Shown: positions 41,140-54,524 of the stretch, piece after piece
How the letters are laid out: every line of letters starts with the position of its first letter
How positions within the stretch are numbered: position 1 is the stretch's first letter
Assembly (NCBI GenBank): GCA_027919835.1
Contig: JANVFP010000056.1
Span: 72,922 to 136,921 of the forward strand
DNA from: Lentinula raphanica
Taxonomy: Eukaryota; Basidiomycota; Agaricomycetes; Agaricales; Omphalotaceae
Direction of reading: 5' to 3'
Length of the DNA: 64,000 bases
Translations under genes and position numbers: made by a program
The notes under the pieces: generated by a model
What the model saw: only the letters and a program-made list of their open reading frames with translations
Told to the model about the DNA's origin: nothing
Databases searched by the model: none

Positions 41140-43635
41140 ATGTTCAATCAAATGGTTTCCACTTTCTTTTCTTCGATGGCGACGGACGCCACACATCAAA
41201 CATGGGAGTTCGAGGCTCAACATGTGGCTCGCATGCTTTCGCCGAAGAAACTCAAATTATCATTTCCTTTGCGTCGAGCGATCCATGTCGGATATGCGAC
41301 CGAGCCTTACCTTCTGGTTGTCCCTTCACTCGACGACTTTGATCTTCTCATCGACGACGCAGACGTACAACAAGTCTCACGAACACAGGTGCCAGATGAG
41401 AACATCTATGAACTCCCTTCCTATGAGAATGAGTGCGCGCTCTCTGACAGTGTTGCGCATTTTCTCAATGACTGCGTGACCGCCGCTGACCGGGTATATC
41501 TCCGCGTTTTCGATCAGCGGCGGAGACAATCTCAGTCCTCGCAGTCTCGGTTTTCGCTCCGAGAAATAGATGAAAGATACTGGCCGCCTCTGTTCTTCCG
41601 TGGGTTCGACGAGGGTTATACCAGTGACTCCAGCAGTGTCGAAGGTGGATCACCATCCGAACCTGTATACTTTGGTTCAGAATCATACATTTTCTGCTGG
41701 AAACTTCCTATCAATGTTGACAAAACGGACAAGTCAGTTGCGAATATCGAGCTTAGACCGGAAGTCAAAGAGGACTGGAATCATCTATTCTGGCAAGGAA
41801 CCACATACAATGGAACTGGAACAACCGGCATTTCTCTACGCTCATTCTCTGTTGTTATTGCTTTCGATTACCAAAAACATGAGTTGCGGTTTCTCATCTT
41901 CCATCATGGTGGTGTTACAGCGACGAGAAAACTCTCATTGGCTATTGACGAGGATTGTAGAAAGATATGCTCAGTTATGCTATCCATTCTCCTTTGGCAG
42001 TCACCTGCGGATGCTGGTATCCCTTCGTGCACTAATGGCAACACTTTCATATTGCCACCACTTGCAGACAATGATGATGCACCCAAAGGCTATGCTGAGC
42101 TCATGGAAGTTATCCACACTACTGCTCCATTTCATGATCGTAATACTATAGTCGCATCACTTATGATCATGAAGCCTTCATATCTTTCTAATACAGAAGT
42201 CTCTCCCCTATCCTCAGAATACCTCCCCGAACATCCGAATCCCAAAAAGCTCTCCCACTTATGGACACACAATCTGGATACAAACTTTGCAGAGCCTCGC
42301 TGGAAAGTCATATCTGGACATTTCCAAGAATGGTCTCAACTTGAAAGCGGCATTCTAAAAGGCTCGTGGATCCAGCCTACAAAAAGAAATCTCGAATCCC
42401 AAATGTTCAGCGCATGTGCGGGAGAATTTGGCTCGCCGGACCATGTCATTTCCTTCGAGGCCTGCTATGAAGACGGAAGCCCCGTTACGAACTCAATCTT
42501 TCTGCCTTCAGCCGACGACAATCTTGAGAAAACATTTTGGAATTGGCAGGGTAAAGCATATACCACATATCCGCGACCTGACCAGCGCACGTTATGTTTC
42601 AGCCTGACCAAGGATCCAGGAGAAACTCTGGATAGGTGCACGGATGCAATGGATATCATGGAATGCATTCTTCACTCCATGCTAGGTGAGAATTCATGCT
42701 CTTCTAAACCTTAGACTCACTGACCCTGGAGTTCAGGATGGCTCACTCTCTACCAAAATGGATTTCTCCACAAGGATATCAGTATCGGTGACATTATCAA
42801 GCTCAAAACACCTTTGAAGAGAAAGAATTTCTCCGCACTTTCAGTCAATAACTTACTTTTCCAGTCTCCTGACTCATCGACCTCTTTTGAGACCATGCGC
42901 GCAGCTGCCGGGAATGACCAGGTCCGAATCTCTATCATTGAACTGGCCCAGGAGGTCGAACAACGAACAGAGAGGCTTATTTCGGATCAACTGTGTAAGG
43001 CAATATGGATAGATGGCGATATGACCACAGATATGTCCAGTTATTTTGGACAATCTAATGACGGCACTAGATTGGTAAGAGAGATTGTCACTCGAATAGA
43101 ATGATATCTCAGCTGAACAAAATTTGACAAGGGAACATATGAATTTGTGTCTCGAAGATTGCTGAATATTGTTCAGGACAAACTTCACTATGTCCATTCT
43201 CCTACCGATGATATGGAATCATTCTTCTGGGTCGGGCTTTGGTCAACGTTGAGAAACAAGAACTTTTCCAGAACTTTCACAACTGAACAGCGATTTGCGG
43301 CGAGCCTCACCACTGAAGGACGGGACTCCACAGCTATTAAGATCAGACAGGATTCAAGCTTCATTGCAACTAGAAGGCCGAAGCGGCCTTACAGTGCTCT
43401 GCTTCGTGCCATGGCACCTGTTCTGAGTGAATGGTATACTACAGTAAATCAGCTTCAATCAGATTATGAGGTTGAAGAAAGTGAAGATGATGATGAAGAA
43501 GGCCATGACACTGATCCACATCTGGAAGAGAAGTTGATGCTGCGCTTTCATCGTTTTGCCTATAGAGGTGTGCTGGAGTTTATCAAGGTTTTTGAAAATC
43601 ATCAAGAGACTTTGCGGAAGACGAGAGTATGTTAG
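41140..43635 (+). CDS. FunK1-type fungal protein kinase
   Basis: Three exons: 41140-42685, 42737-43074 and 43132-43635. The protein belongs to the FunK1 (fungal-type protein kinase) family expanded in mushrooms. The N-terminal region (TWEFEAQHVARMLSPKKLK) leads to the kinase lobe: AFDYQKHELRFLIFHHGGV, then QNGFLHKDISIGDIIKLK, which is the HRDIS.GN catalytic-loop equivalent with HKD and with GD where the family usually has GN. IDGDMTTDMSSYF is the probable metal-binding segment. The C-terminal module GTYEFVSRRLLNIV and DDMESFFWVGLWSTLRNKNF is the family signature, followed by an acidic stretch (EESEDDDEEGHD). Start alternatives are in-frame ATGs at 41140 and 41176. It probably phosphorylates Ser/Thr, but targets are unknown for the family. 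A shortened paralogue precedes it. Confidence 0.9.
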
Positions 43636-43706
43636 ATAGCCAGTTCATGTAAAGCTGATAATTGTCGAATGAAAATCACTGGCTGCTGTACTAGAGTCTG
43701 GATCAA

Positions 43707-44012
43707 TCAATTTGGCACAGGACCACTCAGACCAATGAAACCATCTGCATGAAGTTCAACTCTCCTCGCCACGTTGGTCCAAACACTTTTCCCGAAGGTG
43801 TCGAGCTTGCCTTTCTGATACTTATTGAGTACGCTTTCGAAAACAGAAATCTCAGAATGAACATCCCGAGTCCGGTTTACAATACTCACCTTGACGGCTC
43901 CCTTCAACTCTGCTTTAACATGACTAGCTGGTATTAACATGATCACTGCAATCATAATAGTATCCACCGTCAGAGCAGAAACAGAGCAAGCATGTACGGC
44001 CACTGGAACCAA
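43707..44012 (-). CDS. Possible small secreted protein
   Basis: A minus-strand frame with a hydrophobic start (MIAVIMLIPASHVKA as the likely signal peptide), ELKGAVK, a possible GTGAGT...TGAG intron of 39 nt that keeps frame, and then ISVFESVLNKYQKGKLDTFG ... ARRVELHADGFIGLSGPVPN and the stop at 43707. It is short and unrecognised, but the signal-peptide-then-intron plan matches other secreted genes in the window. Confidence 0.4.
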   Translation of the reverse strand: MVPVAVHACSVSALTVDTIMIAVIMLIPASHVKAELKGAVKVSIVNRTRDVHSEISVFESVLNKYQKGKLDTFGKSVWTNVARRVELHADGFIGLSGPVPN

Positions 44013-44249
44013 GAATCAGATTTTGGTACTAGGGCCGGGCACAAAATACATGCAAGAGCTGACTTAGTGAAATATCCGGTCTCTATCGCTCCGAAGAACT
44101 ATCATACAATGGCGTTCGACATTGGGAGAATGGGCATGATGGTGAGTCAGGACAAGGTGAAGAGAACTAATCGGGACGTGTTATGGTTCTCATACGCTGA
44201 GAATAGTCCGCGTCGACCATATCGATACCTGCGGCATAAATAAACCGTG

Positions 44250-44590
44250 ACGAGATAAGGTATTGAATTATCGACACGAAAATCAACTCACCTTCATGCA
44301 ACCGAACAGCCCCTACAGTTTTTTCTATGGGTAAGTCTGAGTATGGGTCGAAGAATGTGGACATAGAGAGCACCATTCTGGTAAATTTTTTGAGGTTTTC
44401 TTTGAGATTCACTCGATCCAACATCAGCGTCCAGAATTCTTAGAAGTTTTGGTCGAGTTGGTGCCAGAACAGACCGCGCAAATGTTGTACTGGAACTGTG
44501 GGACCGCCAACGATAGGACATGTCCACTCATCATGGGAACCCTCAAACGACAGCAAACGGCACGAGTAGAGAAACATTCTGCGTAGAGGA
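44250..44590 (-). pseudogene. Decayed minus-strand gene with an in-frame stop
   Basis: Reading from about 44580, MFLYSCRLLSFEGSHDEWTC, then VPVQHLRGLFWHQLDQNF, a TAA stop, and the same frame continuing EFWTLMLDRVNLKENLKKFT and STFFDPYSDLPIEKTVGAVR to a good GTGAGT donor at about 44295. The coding character on both sides of the stop argues for a recently damaged gene. The family is not recognised. Confidence 0.35.
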
Positions 44591-45744
44591 TGATGCTGGC
44601 TGCTTAGATACTAGAACGAATCTGATGCCAACGACTGAGACACATTAGAATTTGAAATCACTTCAGCACAGATGTTGAAAGGGAGTAATGTTGAGCATGG
44701 ATGCGATAGGCCTTTGCAGCGGGAGTGCACGCGATTCGAGAGCTGCCTCATGATGATGGCCATAGGATGATAAGATGAGTGGAATCGGCTGTATAGAAAA
44801 AAAATGAGTTCAATGTCGTATCCGTGATGTTTGGCTGACGCCTTGGCCGCACGCGGGTGGCCAGCATCACACAACAGCTCAGACGCAGAGTCGGGGTATC
44901 TAGCTCACTACTGGGACGTTCAATAGATAGGGCGAAAGGTTGAGCCGACTACTATCAGAGCCAAGATTGAGAACGTCGTTCGGGGCGATGAAGGTCTGAA
45001 CAGAAAAGTTGAACGCCTTGTTTATCTTATCTTCTGATAAGCCACCGCTACGCCGACGGGCGCTTGATACTGTCAGCTTTCTTTCTGTTCATCCTATACC
45101 CTTCTTCGTTGTCGCCCGTTCAAACCCATCAAACTCTCAGTCAGAAACAGACTAAAGCCTTAGTTAGCCCTAGTTAGCCTTGGAAGACCTTAAATCGTCT
45201 CGCTGAATTCGCTTGGCTTATAGACCTTATCTCTCGTTATCTCGGTTGATACCCATCGCGCGGTTCGTCAGACGGTCGAGCACAGGTCAAGCACTGCCAG
45301 CTACCGCCGTACCGGGCTACGAAACCCTACCAGCTGCAGGCTATACTCTGCTATACTTATCCACTCGTTCATTGTTTTCTGTGCTGTTGCTGGCGTCAGC
45401 ATAGAGGTGCTCTTTCAGAAGTGGTTAAGTACCCTAGGTGTGGTTACCTCTAGTTCTATTTACCGCACAAGTTGCTCGTTGGAACTTCGAAGTCTGATTG
45501 TAAACGATCCCGTAACCGCTCAGCATAGGTTTTTGAGGTCCGAAGGTCGTTCCGTGTGGAGAAGCAATAATAACTCGGAAATATAACTCCTCAGTGATCC
45601 AAGGACCAAACGTGTTCCAAGCCGCTTATAAAGTGAAACCGTCTCTGCGATAAAGCACATACCCCTTCTCTCACATCTCTCTGGTAGAGTCATCTTTTTC
45701 TGTTCGTTTCTCTGGTAGAAGCCAACATATTTTTTCTTGAATCC
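44591..45744. other. Gene-poor 1.15 kb interval, repeat-like in part
   Basis: No gene is supported. About 45030-45420 has a composition unlike its surroundings (CGCTACGCCGACGGGCGC, TTAGTTAGCCCTAGTTAGCC, many TACC/CTAC words) and could be an old retroelement or SINE fragment, but no ends or target duplications were found. The last 100 bp precede a secreted-protein gene. Confidence 0.35.
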
Positions 45745-47188
45745 ATGCTCAAATCCTTAAACGCAGTACGTATCCTGTTGCCTCGTAGTCTGCACGAAGA
45801 GAGAGCTGATTATTCATCTGCGTCTTTCAGAAGCTCTTTATCGGGTTTTCCTTACTCTTAGCAAGCTCAAGATCCATCTCGGCTTTACCTCTCATTGCAG
45901 GAGAAGCAGATGATACTAGCCATCGTGTACCAGTGCTCTCACACGATGTCCCTCTGCCAACTCTTGGAGGAATACGTCCGGATCAGCTAAGAACCGAGGG
46001 ATTGGGTCTACCCTTGGAGGAAAACTTGATTCGGCGTCGAGAGGTGTCTGTTTGCAAGAACTTGACGGAGGTCAAAATTCGTGTGTTATCTGCGCTATTT
46101 TATCATTCAGTGTCCATGCTCATCCTACATTTGTTGTAATCTATAACGCAGTTCCGGGTTTCTCAAAGATAGAGGAGTATGCGAAGAAACATTGGGGCGA
46201 TGGAGGACACAAATTTGTAGCATTTGATGACAAGGTCTGTCTTTTATCTTCACTGTACTGTCCTGCTTTTGTTGATCAGTATCCGCAGGAACCTGAGTTC
46301 TCTGCGCTTTGGTGCCCGCCTAGGAATGATCCAATCAATATAACCTATGAAGGTATCTCAGATGTCCAGGCCTTATCCGCTTTTCTTGACCTCCTTTACC
46401 TTTGCCTAGGAGAGCCAGATTGTCAAATGAGCAACGTCACCACTTCTGGGGTGTTGAAAGACACCACTGGCACGAACACCCTCCTCATCACACAAGGGAC
46501 TTCCATCACTTCATTGTGGATGACTTCTAGTGAGTACGAGCGCGGTCATTAAAGGCATCACTGACACTTCTGGTTGTACGAAGCCGGTGTCAATAAGGAT
46601 CTTTCTGTTGGACTGACTCCGATGATAAACTATCCTTCGGTCACGGGTATCACAGACTCATTCAGTGCTAACTCGTTGGTTGGTACATCAGACACCGATA
46701 GGTGAAGAGTGCTTGTAATCATAAAATCATGTCGAGGAATCATAAATCTATTTCGCAGCAAAATGGAGGTCCTCACTGACACACAGACCGTCACCGTTGT
46801 TATGTCTTCACCAGCAGGGAACATATGTCAAGTCAATGTATGTTTTGATTTGCGTGACATATGAACCGACATTCACTCAATATGGTCTTCGATTCTGCAG
46901 GTCCAAGTACGTACGTGTATCTTGCAAGGGAAAGGCGAAATTCCGATGGTAGCCAAGGGTTGGGTTTGGGCTGAATATGATGACAAGGTCAAAGACCATT
47001 ACAAATGCAAGTACTCATCTCTTCTCCTCTCCGTCGTCTTCATATTCACTCTTTTTTGTCCAGGGCGCATGAAGATCGAAGACATAGTGCCCAAAGAAGA
47101 AAGGACGAAGAAGATCGAGTTTCATGGTTCCATTCAAGTCACTACACATGCGAATTACAGCGGAAGTTGCCACAAGCCCCAAGTATAA
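45745..47188 (+). CDS. Secreted protein of unknown family, with a GC-AG intron
   Basis: Exon 1 (45745-45765) codes only MLKSLNA. Exon 2 from 45831 completes a signal peptide (KLFIGFSLLLASSRSISA). The mature part reads LPLIAGEADDTSHRVPVLSH, RRREVSVCKNLTE, then LPGFSKIEEYAKKHWGDGGH, YPQEPEFSALWCPPRNDPIN, TGTNTLLITQGTSITSLWMT, KMEVLTDTQTVTVVMSSPAG, TCILQGKGEIPMVAKGWVWA and ends GSIQVTTHANYSGSC. Six or more introns. The last intron (47007-47063) has a GC donor (GCAAGT...TCCAG); using it restores YKW-RMKIED, whereas a GT site does not keep frame. The Thr/Ser/Val-rich beta-strand pattern and cysteines suggest a secreted beta-rich protein. I do not assign a function. Confidence 0.72.
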
Positions 47189-47524
47189 TGTATGATATTT
47201 TCTGTGTGATGATAATAGACAAGCGTGAAAGATTTTGCCTGTTGTGCACATCGGCGATGAGTAATTTGGTCGACCTTGCTGACAAACGACATTGCTAAGA
47301 CGGTTTACCGCTCTCTCTCGAACTTTCCACCACCTTCGCTATTCATTACAAGCTTTTATCTGCTACTGGCAAGTCCGGATTGGGAAGAGGTAGTACTATA
47401 CCTTTCTCTTTGGGCGTTCATCAGATAGCCACCGGACACGACAACAAACAAGCGCAGTAGTCAGAGCATCAGGAACCAAGATATTCTGTGAATCTTGATA
47501 GATAGCCAACACCTGATCATTACA
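47189..47524. other. Intergenic region upstream of the RING gene
   Basis: No coding sequence recognised in these 336 bp; it should hold the 3' end of the secreted gene and the promoter of the next. Confidence 0.4.
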
Positions 47525-49528
47525 ATGGACGGTCATGGACTTCCTCTTCTAAGTGGACCTCCACCCCCCAATACCAGCGGAACAGCAGAAATGGGTTGCA
47601 GGAAATGTGCAAAAGAGTTCAATATATTGTTCACCAGGTCAAGGAGATGTAATCATTGTGGTAAGCGACAATAATCATTTATATCAAGTCTTCTTCATCA
47701 TAATATCTCAGGCTATGCCTACTGTAACAGTTGTACCGACTATCAAGCTCTTATGCCTCGAGATCCTTCTGCTGGACAAAGTGGTTACGACCCAATGAAC
47801 GTCTGTGCTTATTGTATCGAGTTTCTACAAAGTTCGTGCCCTACGCTCCCACCATTTTACTATCGCTAATCATCCTATCCCTTAACAGTCACTGCATCAG
47901 GTAAAGGTGCTCTCAAAAACCTACCGTTGTCTAAATTGCGGAAATATGCTGGTGCATATAATATCCGTATCGATCATGCTGTGGAGAAGGACGATGTAAT
48001 CGATGCTTTGTTGGCCGCAAGAGTAAGTCTTTGCGCTTGTTCAAGCAGATCTCCGTCTGATTGTCTGCTCAGCAACCGAATGGATGCTTAGCTCTCGAGA
48101 ACGAAGCATACTACAGAAAGTATTCTGTCCCTAATCGTTCCGGACCTGGACCAAGTTCGACTCGAGCTCGAGTACAGAACCTGTTCTCCGGTTCTTCCTC
48201 ACGCAATTATACTAGCTCGAATGCTGCACCTCCACCACCCCCACCGCAACATACTCGACCAGAGTTTGCCAGACCGGATTTGGAACCGGATGGAGGCGCA
48301 GGGAGAGAGGATAGAGGGATCCCGATTCGGCCAAGGATGCAACCGTTCTCAGCAGCTTCAGGGGCTCCTCCTCCTCGTAATACCTCAACAAGGCCACAGA
48401 GTACACCAGCAGCATCAGCGCCTCGACCTGTTCCTACGCCGAATCCAGGATCGAGGCCTCAATCTAATTATGTGCCTCCTCATCCTCCTTATTCTTCGTA
48501 TCCCTCGCATCCAAGCACATATCCGGATACAAATCCTCCTGTTCCACCGCGAGGGCAGCAATACCATCCGTATGGTTCATATAATCCTGGTAGTCATAGA
48601 TCTTTCTACGATCTGCATGTACCACCTGGACATTCGTCTCCACGCTCAGGATCTGTTCCTCCGCGTACACGGGCCTCTTCAGCTGCTCCTTCTACGAGAA
48701 CGCCGCCACCTCCACCACCTCAGCCTACACCGACACTTGAAGAACTGTTGGAGATGACCACTGAGTCTTTATCTTCCCTCTCTATTCATACCCTCAAGCA
48801 AATATTATACGCCAACCATGTCAACACAGGCATGGGTTCCGGTATGATATTGGAGAAAGGAGATCTAGTAAGACGTGTGGTGGGACTCGTCGAGGACGAA
48901 AGGAAGGAGAGAAGGGAGCATGAGGAGCGGGAGCTGGAAGAACAGAGACTGAGAGAAGAGATGGAGAGAATAGAAAGGGAACGAGCAGAGAGAGAAGATG
49001 AGGAGAGGATTAGGCTTCAACATGAGATGATGGAGGCGTATGAGAGGGAGAGGAGAGAGAAGGAGGAACGGGATCGCGAACAAGCGGAAGCAGCTCGTAG
49101 GAGGGAAGCACAGGAAACCGAAGACGAACATATGCAGGTCGACAGCGAGGAAGGGTTACAATCTCATTCCGAGGTTCAGCATGATTCAGCGCCTTCATCA
49201 TCATCATCTCCACCACCTATTCCACCTACTGTTCCTACGTCGTCGAAAACATCACCGAAAGCAACTGCAAGTGCGGCGTTTGTCGAGCGTACAGGTCTGT
49301 GCGTCGTCTGTCAAGACGAAGAAGCAAATATTGCGATTGTTGATTGCGGGTAAGTACTATGAAGTTTTAGCTCAGTATGGCTCTTACTCACCATGTCCTT
49401 CTGTTCATAGTCATCTAGCAATGTGCCGAACTTGCTGCGACGCCATCATGCACTCGACAAAGGAATGTCCGCTATGTAGGACGAGAATTGTCACAGAGGC
49501 GAGGTTGTTGAGGATCTTCAAAGCGTAA
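47525..49528 (+). CDS. FYVE-like and RING-finger protein, CARP/rififylin architecture
   Basis: A multi-exon gene starting MDGHGLPLLSGPPPPNTSGT at 47525. The N-terminal zinc finger (CRKCAKEFNILFTRSRRCNH, then CGYAYCNSCTDY and CAYCIE) has the eight-ligand FYVE-like spacing, with RRCNHCG in place of the phosphoinositide-binding R(R/K)HHCR and no WxxD before it. A SAP-like helix pair follows (LKNLPLSKLRKYAGAYNIRI), then a Pro-rich disordered middle (about residues 130-330), a second SAP-like motif (LSSLSIHTLKQILYANHVNT), an Arg/Glu coiled-coil (ERKERREHEERELEEQRLRE and onward), and a C-terminal C3HC4 RING (CVVCQDEEANIAIVDCG, HLAMCRTCCDAI, CPLCRTRI). The order FYVE-SAP-SAP-RING matches CARP1/CARP2-type E3 ubiquitin ligases. 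Ubiquitin ligase activity on endosome-associated targets is inferred from that family. Confidence 0.88.
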
Positions 49529-49952
49529 TGATTGGGATTTGTCAGTGTCATTGGTTTAGTTGCTTTTATCTGAGTGCTTTGTGTACAACGTTGTAGTGTA
49601 GCGTTAGAGATGGATTTACAGTAATCGTCCATTTTGTTTGGATGACATGTAGTATTCGAGTTATTCGTACCAGTAGACAGAGCTTTAATGTCTAGCACCA
49701 CCATGCATTGAGCAAGCCTCACGAGCAAGCTGCAAGGAATACCTACAACCCAAACCTACCCAGTTTGTAGCAGACCATGCCTTACCGTGCCGACTACTTA
49801 CGTAAACTTCGGATGAGGTTCGGGCATATGCCGAAGAATCCAAATTGAGTAAGGTTACGGCACCGGAGGAATCCGGAAAGTTGTGCGAACTTTAATTTCG
49901 ACGTGTATCGTCTTTGCAATTTGACCTTGACCTTTTCTTCACCTCCATCATC
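49529..49952. other. Promoter region of the ATP synthase beta gene
   Basis: No gene seen in these 424 bp. The CT-rich sequence CTTGACCTTTTCTTCACCTC directly before the ATG at 49953 fits a highly expressed fungal gene promoter. Confidence 0.4.
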
Positions 49953-51846
<1,894 letters not shown>

Positions 51847-52516
51847 ATTTTGAGTAGTTGAATCTCTATCGTGCTATGTTTCTTAGCCATTGAACAAAAA
51901 AGCTTTGCCTTGTCTTTCAATACAATACATACTGGTCGCAAGTAATATTCTGAGGATAGTTATCATAATCGTTGGGGGCGTCAAGCGTCAAGCAGTCTCT
52001 TCAGAATCTGGCAGTTTTAGTGTTCGTCGTTCATGTTAGAGAAGCTGGCTTCTTCAAACTCAAGGACTTTCCAATGACAAAGAGCATTCAGTGAAGTCTG
52101 TGACGGTCTCTGTTCGCTGGTAACTAATCCCATGTCCAAAGTTGATGAGTCTGAGAGTAGAGAGGTCCGAGAAGGTACAATGTGCTATGTAATACTTATC
52201 CTACGCGCATTCAACACATGGGTTCGCTGGAATAACAGGATTAAATGATACAGTAGACAGTACCTTCAAGGCATGTAGGGGGCTCAAGTCACGATGATTG
52301 AAGGAATGTAATGAGTTGCAATGCATTGCCAGAGGTTAAATATGTTCTACCGTATTTTGTTAACTGGGCACCCTATTCCGATCTTGCCCTGCACGTTCAT
52401 CAGATGCACGAGGTATCGCTTCACCTGTAGTCACTGTCTGTAATTCTGTCAACCTTTACAGATATGACAGTCTCAAGCTCTGCGCTTCCATCATCCTAAA
52501 AGGAGGAGGGGAACCG
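51847..52516. other. Convergent 3' flank, no gene
   Basis: Lies between the stop of the ATP synthase beta gene and the stop of the minus-strand membrane-protein gene. No coding sequence is recognised. Confidence 0.45.
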
Positions 52517-54524
52517 TCAGTCAGTATACTCGACTGCTCGAAGGATCGACAAGGGTACCATTTGCGTCTTCTGACGGGGGAAGTTGTCCATTTCATGAGA
52601 CGTTGTCGTTAGCTGTGCTGCACTGTGATTGGTACGAGGATGAACTTGGAAGTCGGAGGTGGTGATGACGCCTCCACTGTGACCTCGATTTCGCATGTGG
52701 TCTCGGACGTTGAGCGTCGCCAGGAAAGAGTTGGAGTAAACTGCAGAAACGAGTCAGAAGGGTGCGGAAAGAAGGTTTGCTCAGTAGAGAGATCGTACGT
52801 CGAGCCAATATGAAATAGAACAAGACTTCGATGTTGGTCCCGGGGTATGCAGCAGCCGTGGCTAGCACGAAGATGGCACAAAGACTGTTCAGAGAAATGA
52901 GATCATAGTCCTTGACGAAAAGAAGAAAGATAGTAGATTTACCCAGTGAGAGTACCGGTGGTGACCGTAAAGATTGTCTATCAGAAGAAAGATGTGATCA
53001 GGTTCCGGATAGGCCATACTACTGGTTATGTTTCAGACGTACGACTGTACGAAGTACGTTATTTGTCCTGTTAAAGAGGGATTAACATGATATTTTTGGT
53101 CCGAGATATGCTCTTACCTTTTGATCGATGTACGAGCTTGTTGCAAGAGATAAACCATGGCGATGGCGATCAATATATCGGCAGCAGTACCAGTACCATT
53201 TGTAGCAATCGCATAGGGCTAGGTTGGCATTGTTCGGATCAACATTTCTGTTTGCATAGAAAGAGGTTGTTATAACGCACTCCTAGTACAGTCGAGAACT
53301 CGGCAGCAGACGTGAGGCCAGAGCTTGATTCTGCAGATGAGTATATGGACAATTACACGGACAATGCACAAGGCTTACACTCGGTATACATAATCTGTAA
53401 GTTCCTCGCGTTAGTATCTTGGATTTGAAACGTCCATGAACGCAGACTCACAGATCAATAGACCTGCCATCCAATAGCCCATGAGAGTCAGACTTCTTCT
53501 TGGATGTTCTGAATCACTTACCGAACTGAGCCAAGCAGACGGACCACTGATAATAGTTTATTCAGTACTCATAGACCATTAGAGCCGTTCTGGACGTACA
53601 AGGGCTGCAGGGAGGATGAGGTTCTTGCTCACTTCAACGAAGATGAGAACATCGATCTAATCAAGAAGTACAAAACGCACGTTTCCACACTCGCCAAATG
53701 TAGAAACTAAAGATTAGTTAGAGAGCGCGTTACGGGGAAACTTGAAGGACGACATACGTCTGGACTATGATGGTATTGACTCCCTACGCGTTGGACGTTA
53801 GCGAGTCAATTGACAGTATCAGATACGAGTTGACACTAACCATAGGGACACCCATTCCCTTAAGATGAAAACAATGAGCATCCTATCTTGATCATAGAAA
53901 GCGACTCACGTAGTAGCTCCTATTGAAAAGGTTAGCAAATTAAAGAGACCTCCGTGATAGCACTCACCAAGGAATCGTATTGAGAGCGGCCTCGTTGGCA
54001 AAGTTTGTGACACAGTAATAGTATACTTCGTTCTGTGAATAACGACAACTTGCAGTGGGCTACTGAATCGCACTTACTCCATTGACTAGTGAACAGTTGA
54101 TGCAATAGGTCAATGAAGACAACAACCACGACCTGCAAACGTTCAGTCAATCATTTAATACCGATATTCTCGTGTTTGAATGCTTGCCGTTGCTTTTAAC
54201 CAAAGGGGATCTGCATGTTCCCGGCTCTGTGCACTGAAATAGAACCATGCCTGCGAATAGGTGACTACAGAGCGAAGTTGATGGATGTTTGGACTATGTA
54301 CTCGAGGTTCCACATACCGCCGTTCAAACTACAACCACGAGAATCCCAGTTTCTCCAGCATGAATACAACAAGAACGAAGGACGGCTTTGAATTCTTACA
54401 CGGAGGCAATGATAAGACCGATGAAAAGGGCTCCCAGTCTGAAATGAAATGTTCAACACGATGATCGCAACTGAAAGAAGGTTACAAAGACGTACGAGTT
54501 ATCGATGGTGACTTCAACGGCCAT
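52517..54524 (-). CDS. DUF6534-type multi-pass membrane protein (second copy)
   Basis: Minus-strand gene of many small exons, starting MAVEVTIDNS at 54524, then after an intron LGALFIGLIIASV, the usual first helix of the family (compare ALLLGGLIAA in the plus-strand member). The C-terminal family segment reads YSNSFLATLNVRDHMRNRGH, matching the LY.NS.LA.LN.R signature, and a polar tail ends SILRAVEYTD before the stop at 52517. Middle exons were followed only approximately through hydrophobic segments at 53400-54150. Function of the family is unknown. The two copies in the window are divergent in sequence and on opposite strands, so they are not a recent tandem duplication. Confidence 0.75.

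Noticed and set aside
45030..45420. SINE or tRNA-derived element
   Set aside because: No A/B box pair, poly-A tail or target duplication could be found, so it stays an unexplained stretch.
48221..48757. 178-codon frame overlapping the RING gene
   Set aside because: It is a shadow frame of the proline-rich repeats; the RING-gene frame is longer and carries recognisable domains.
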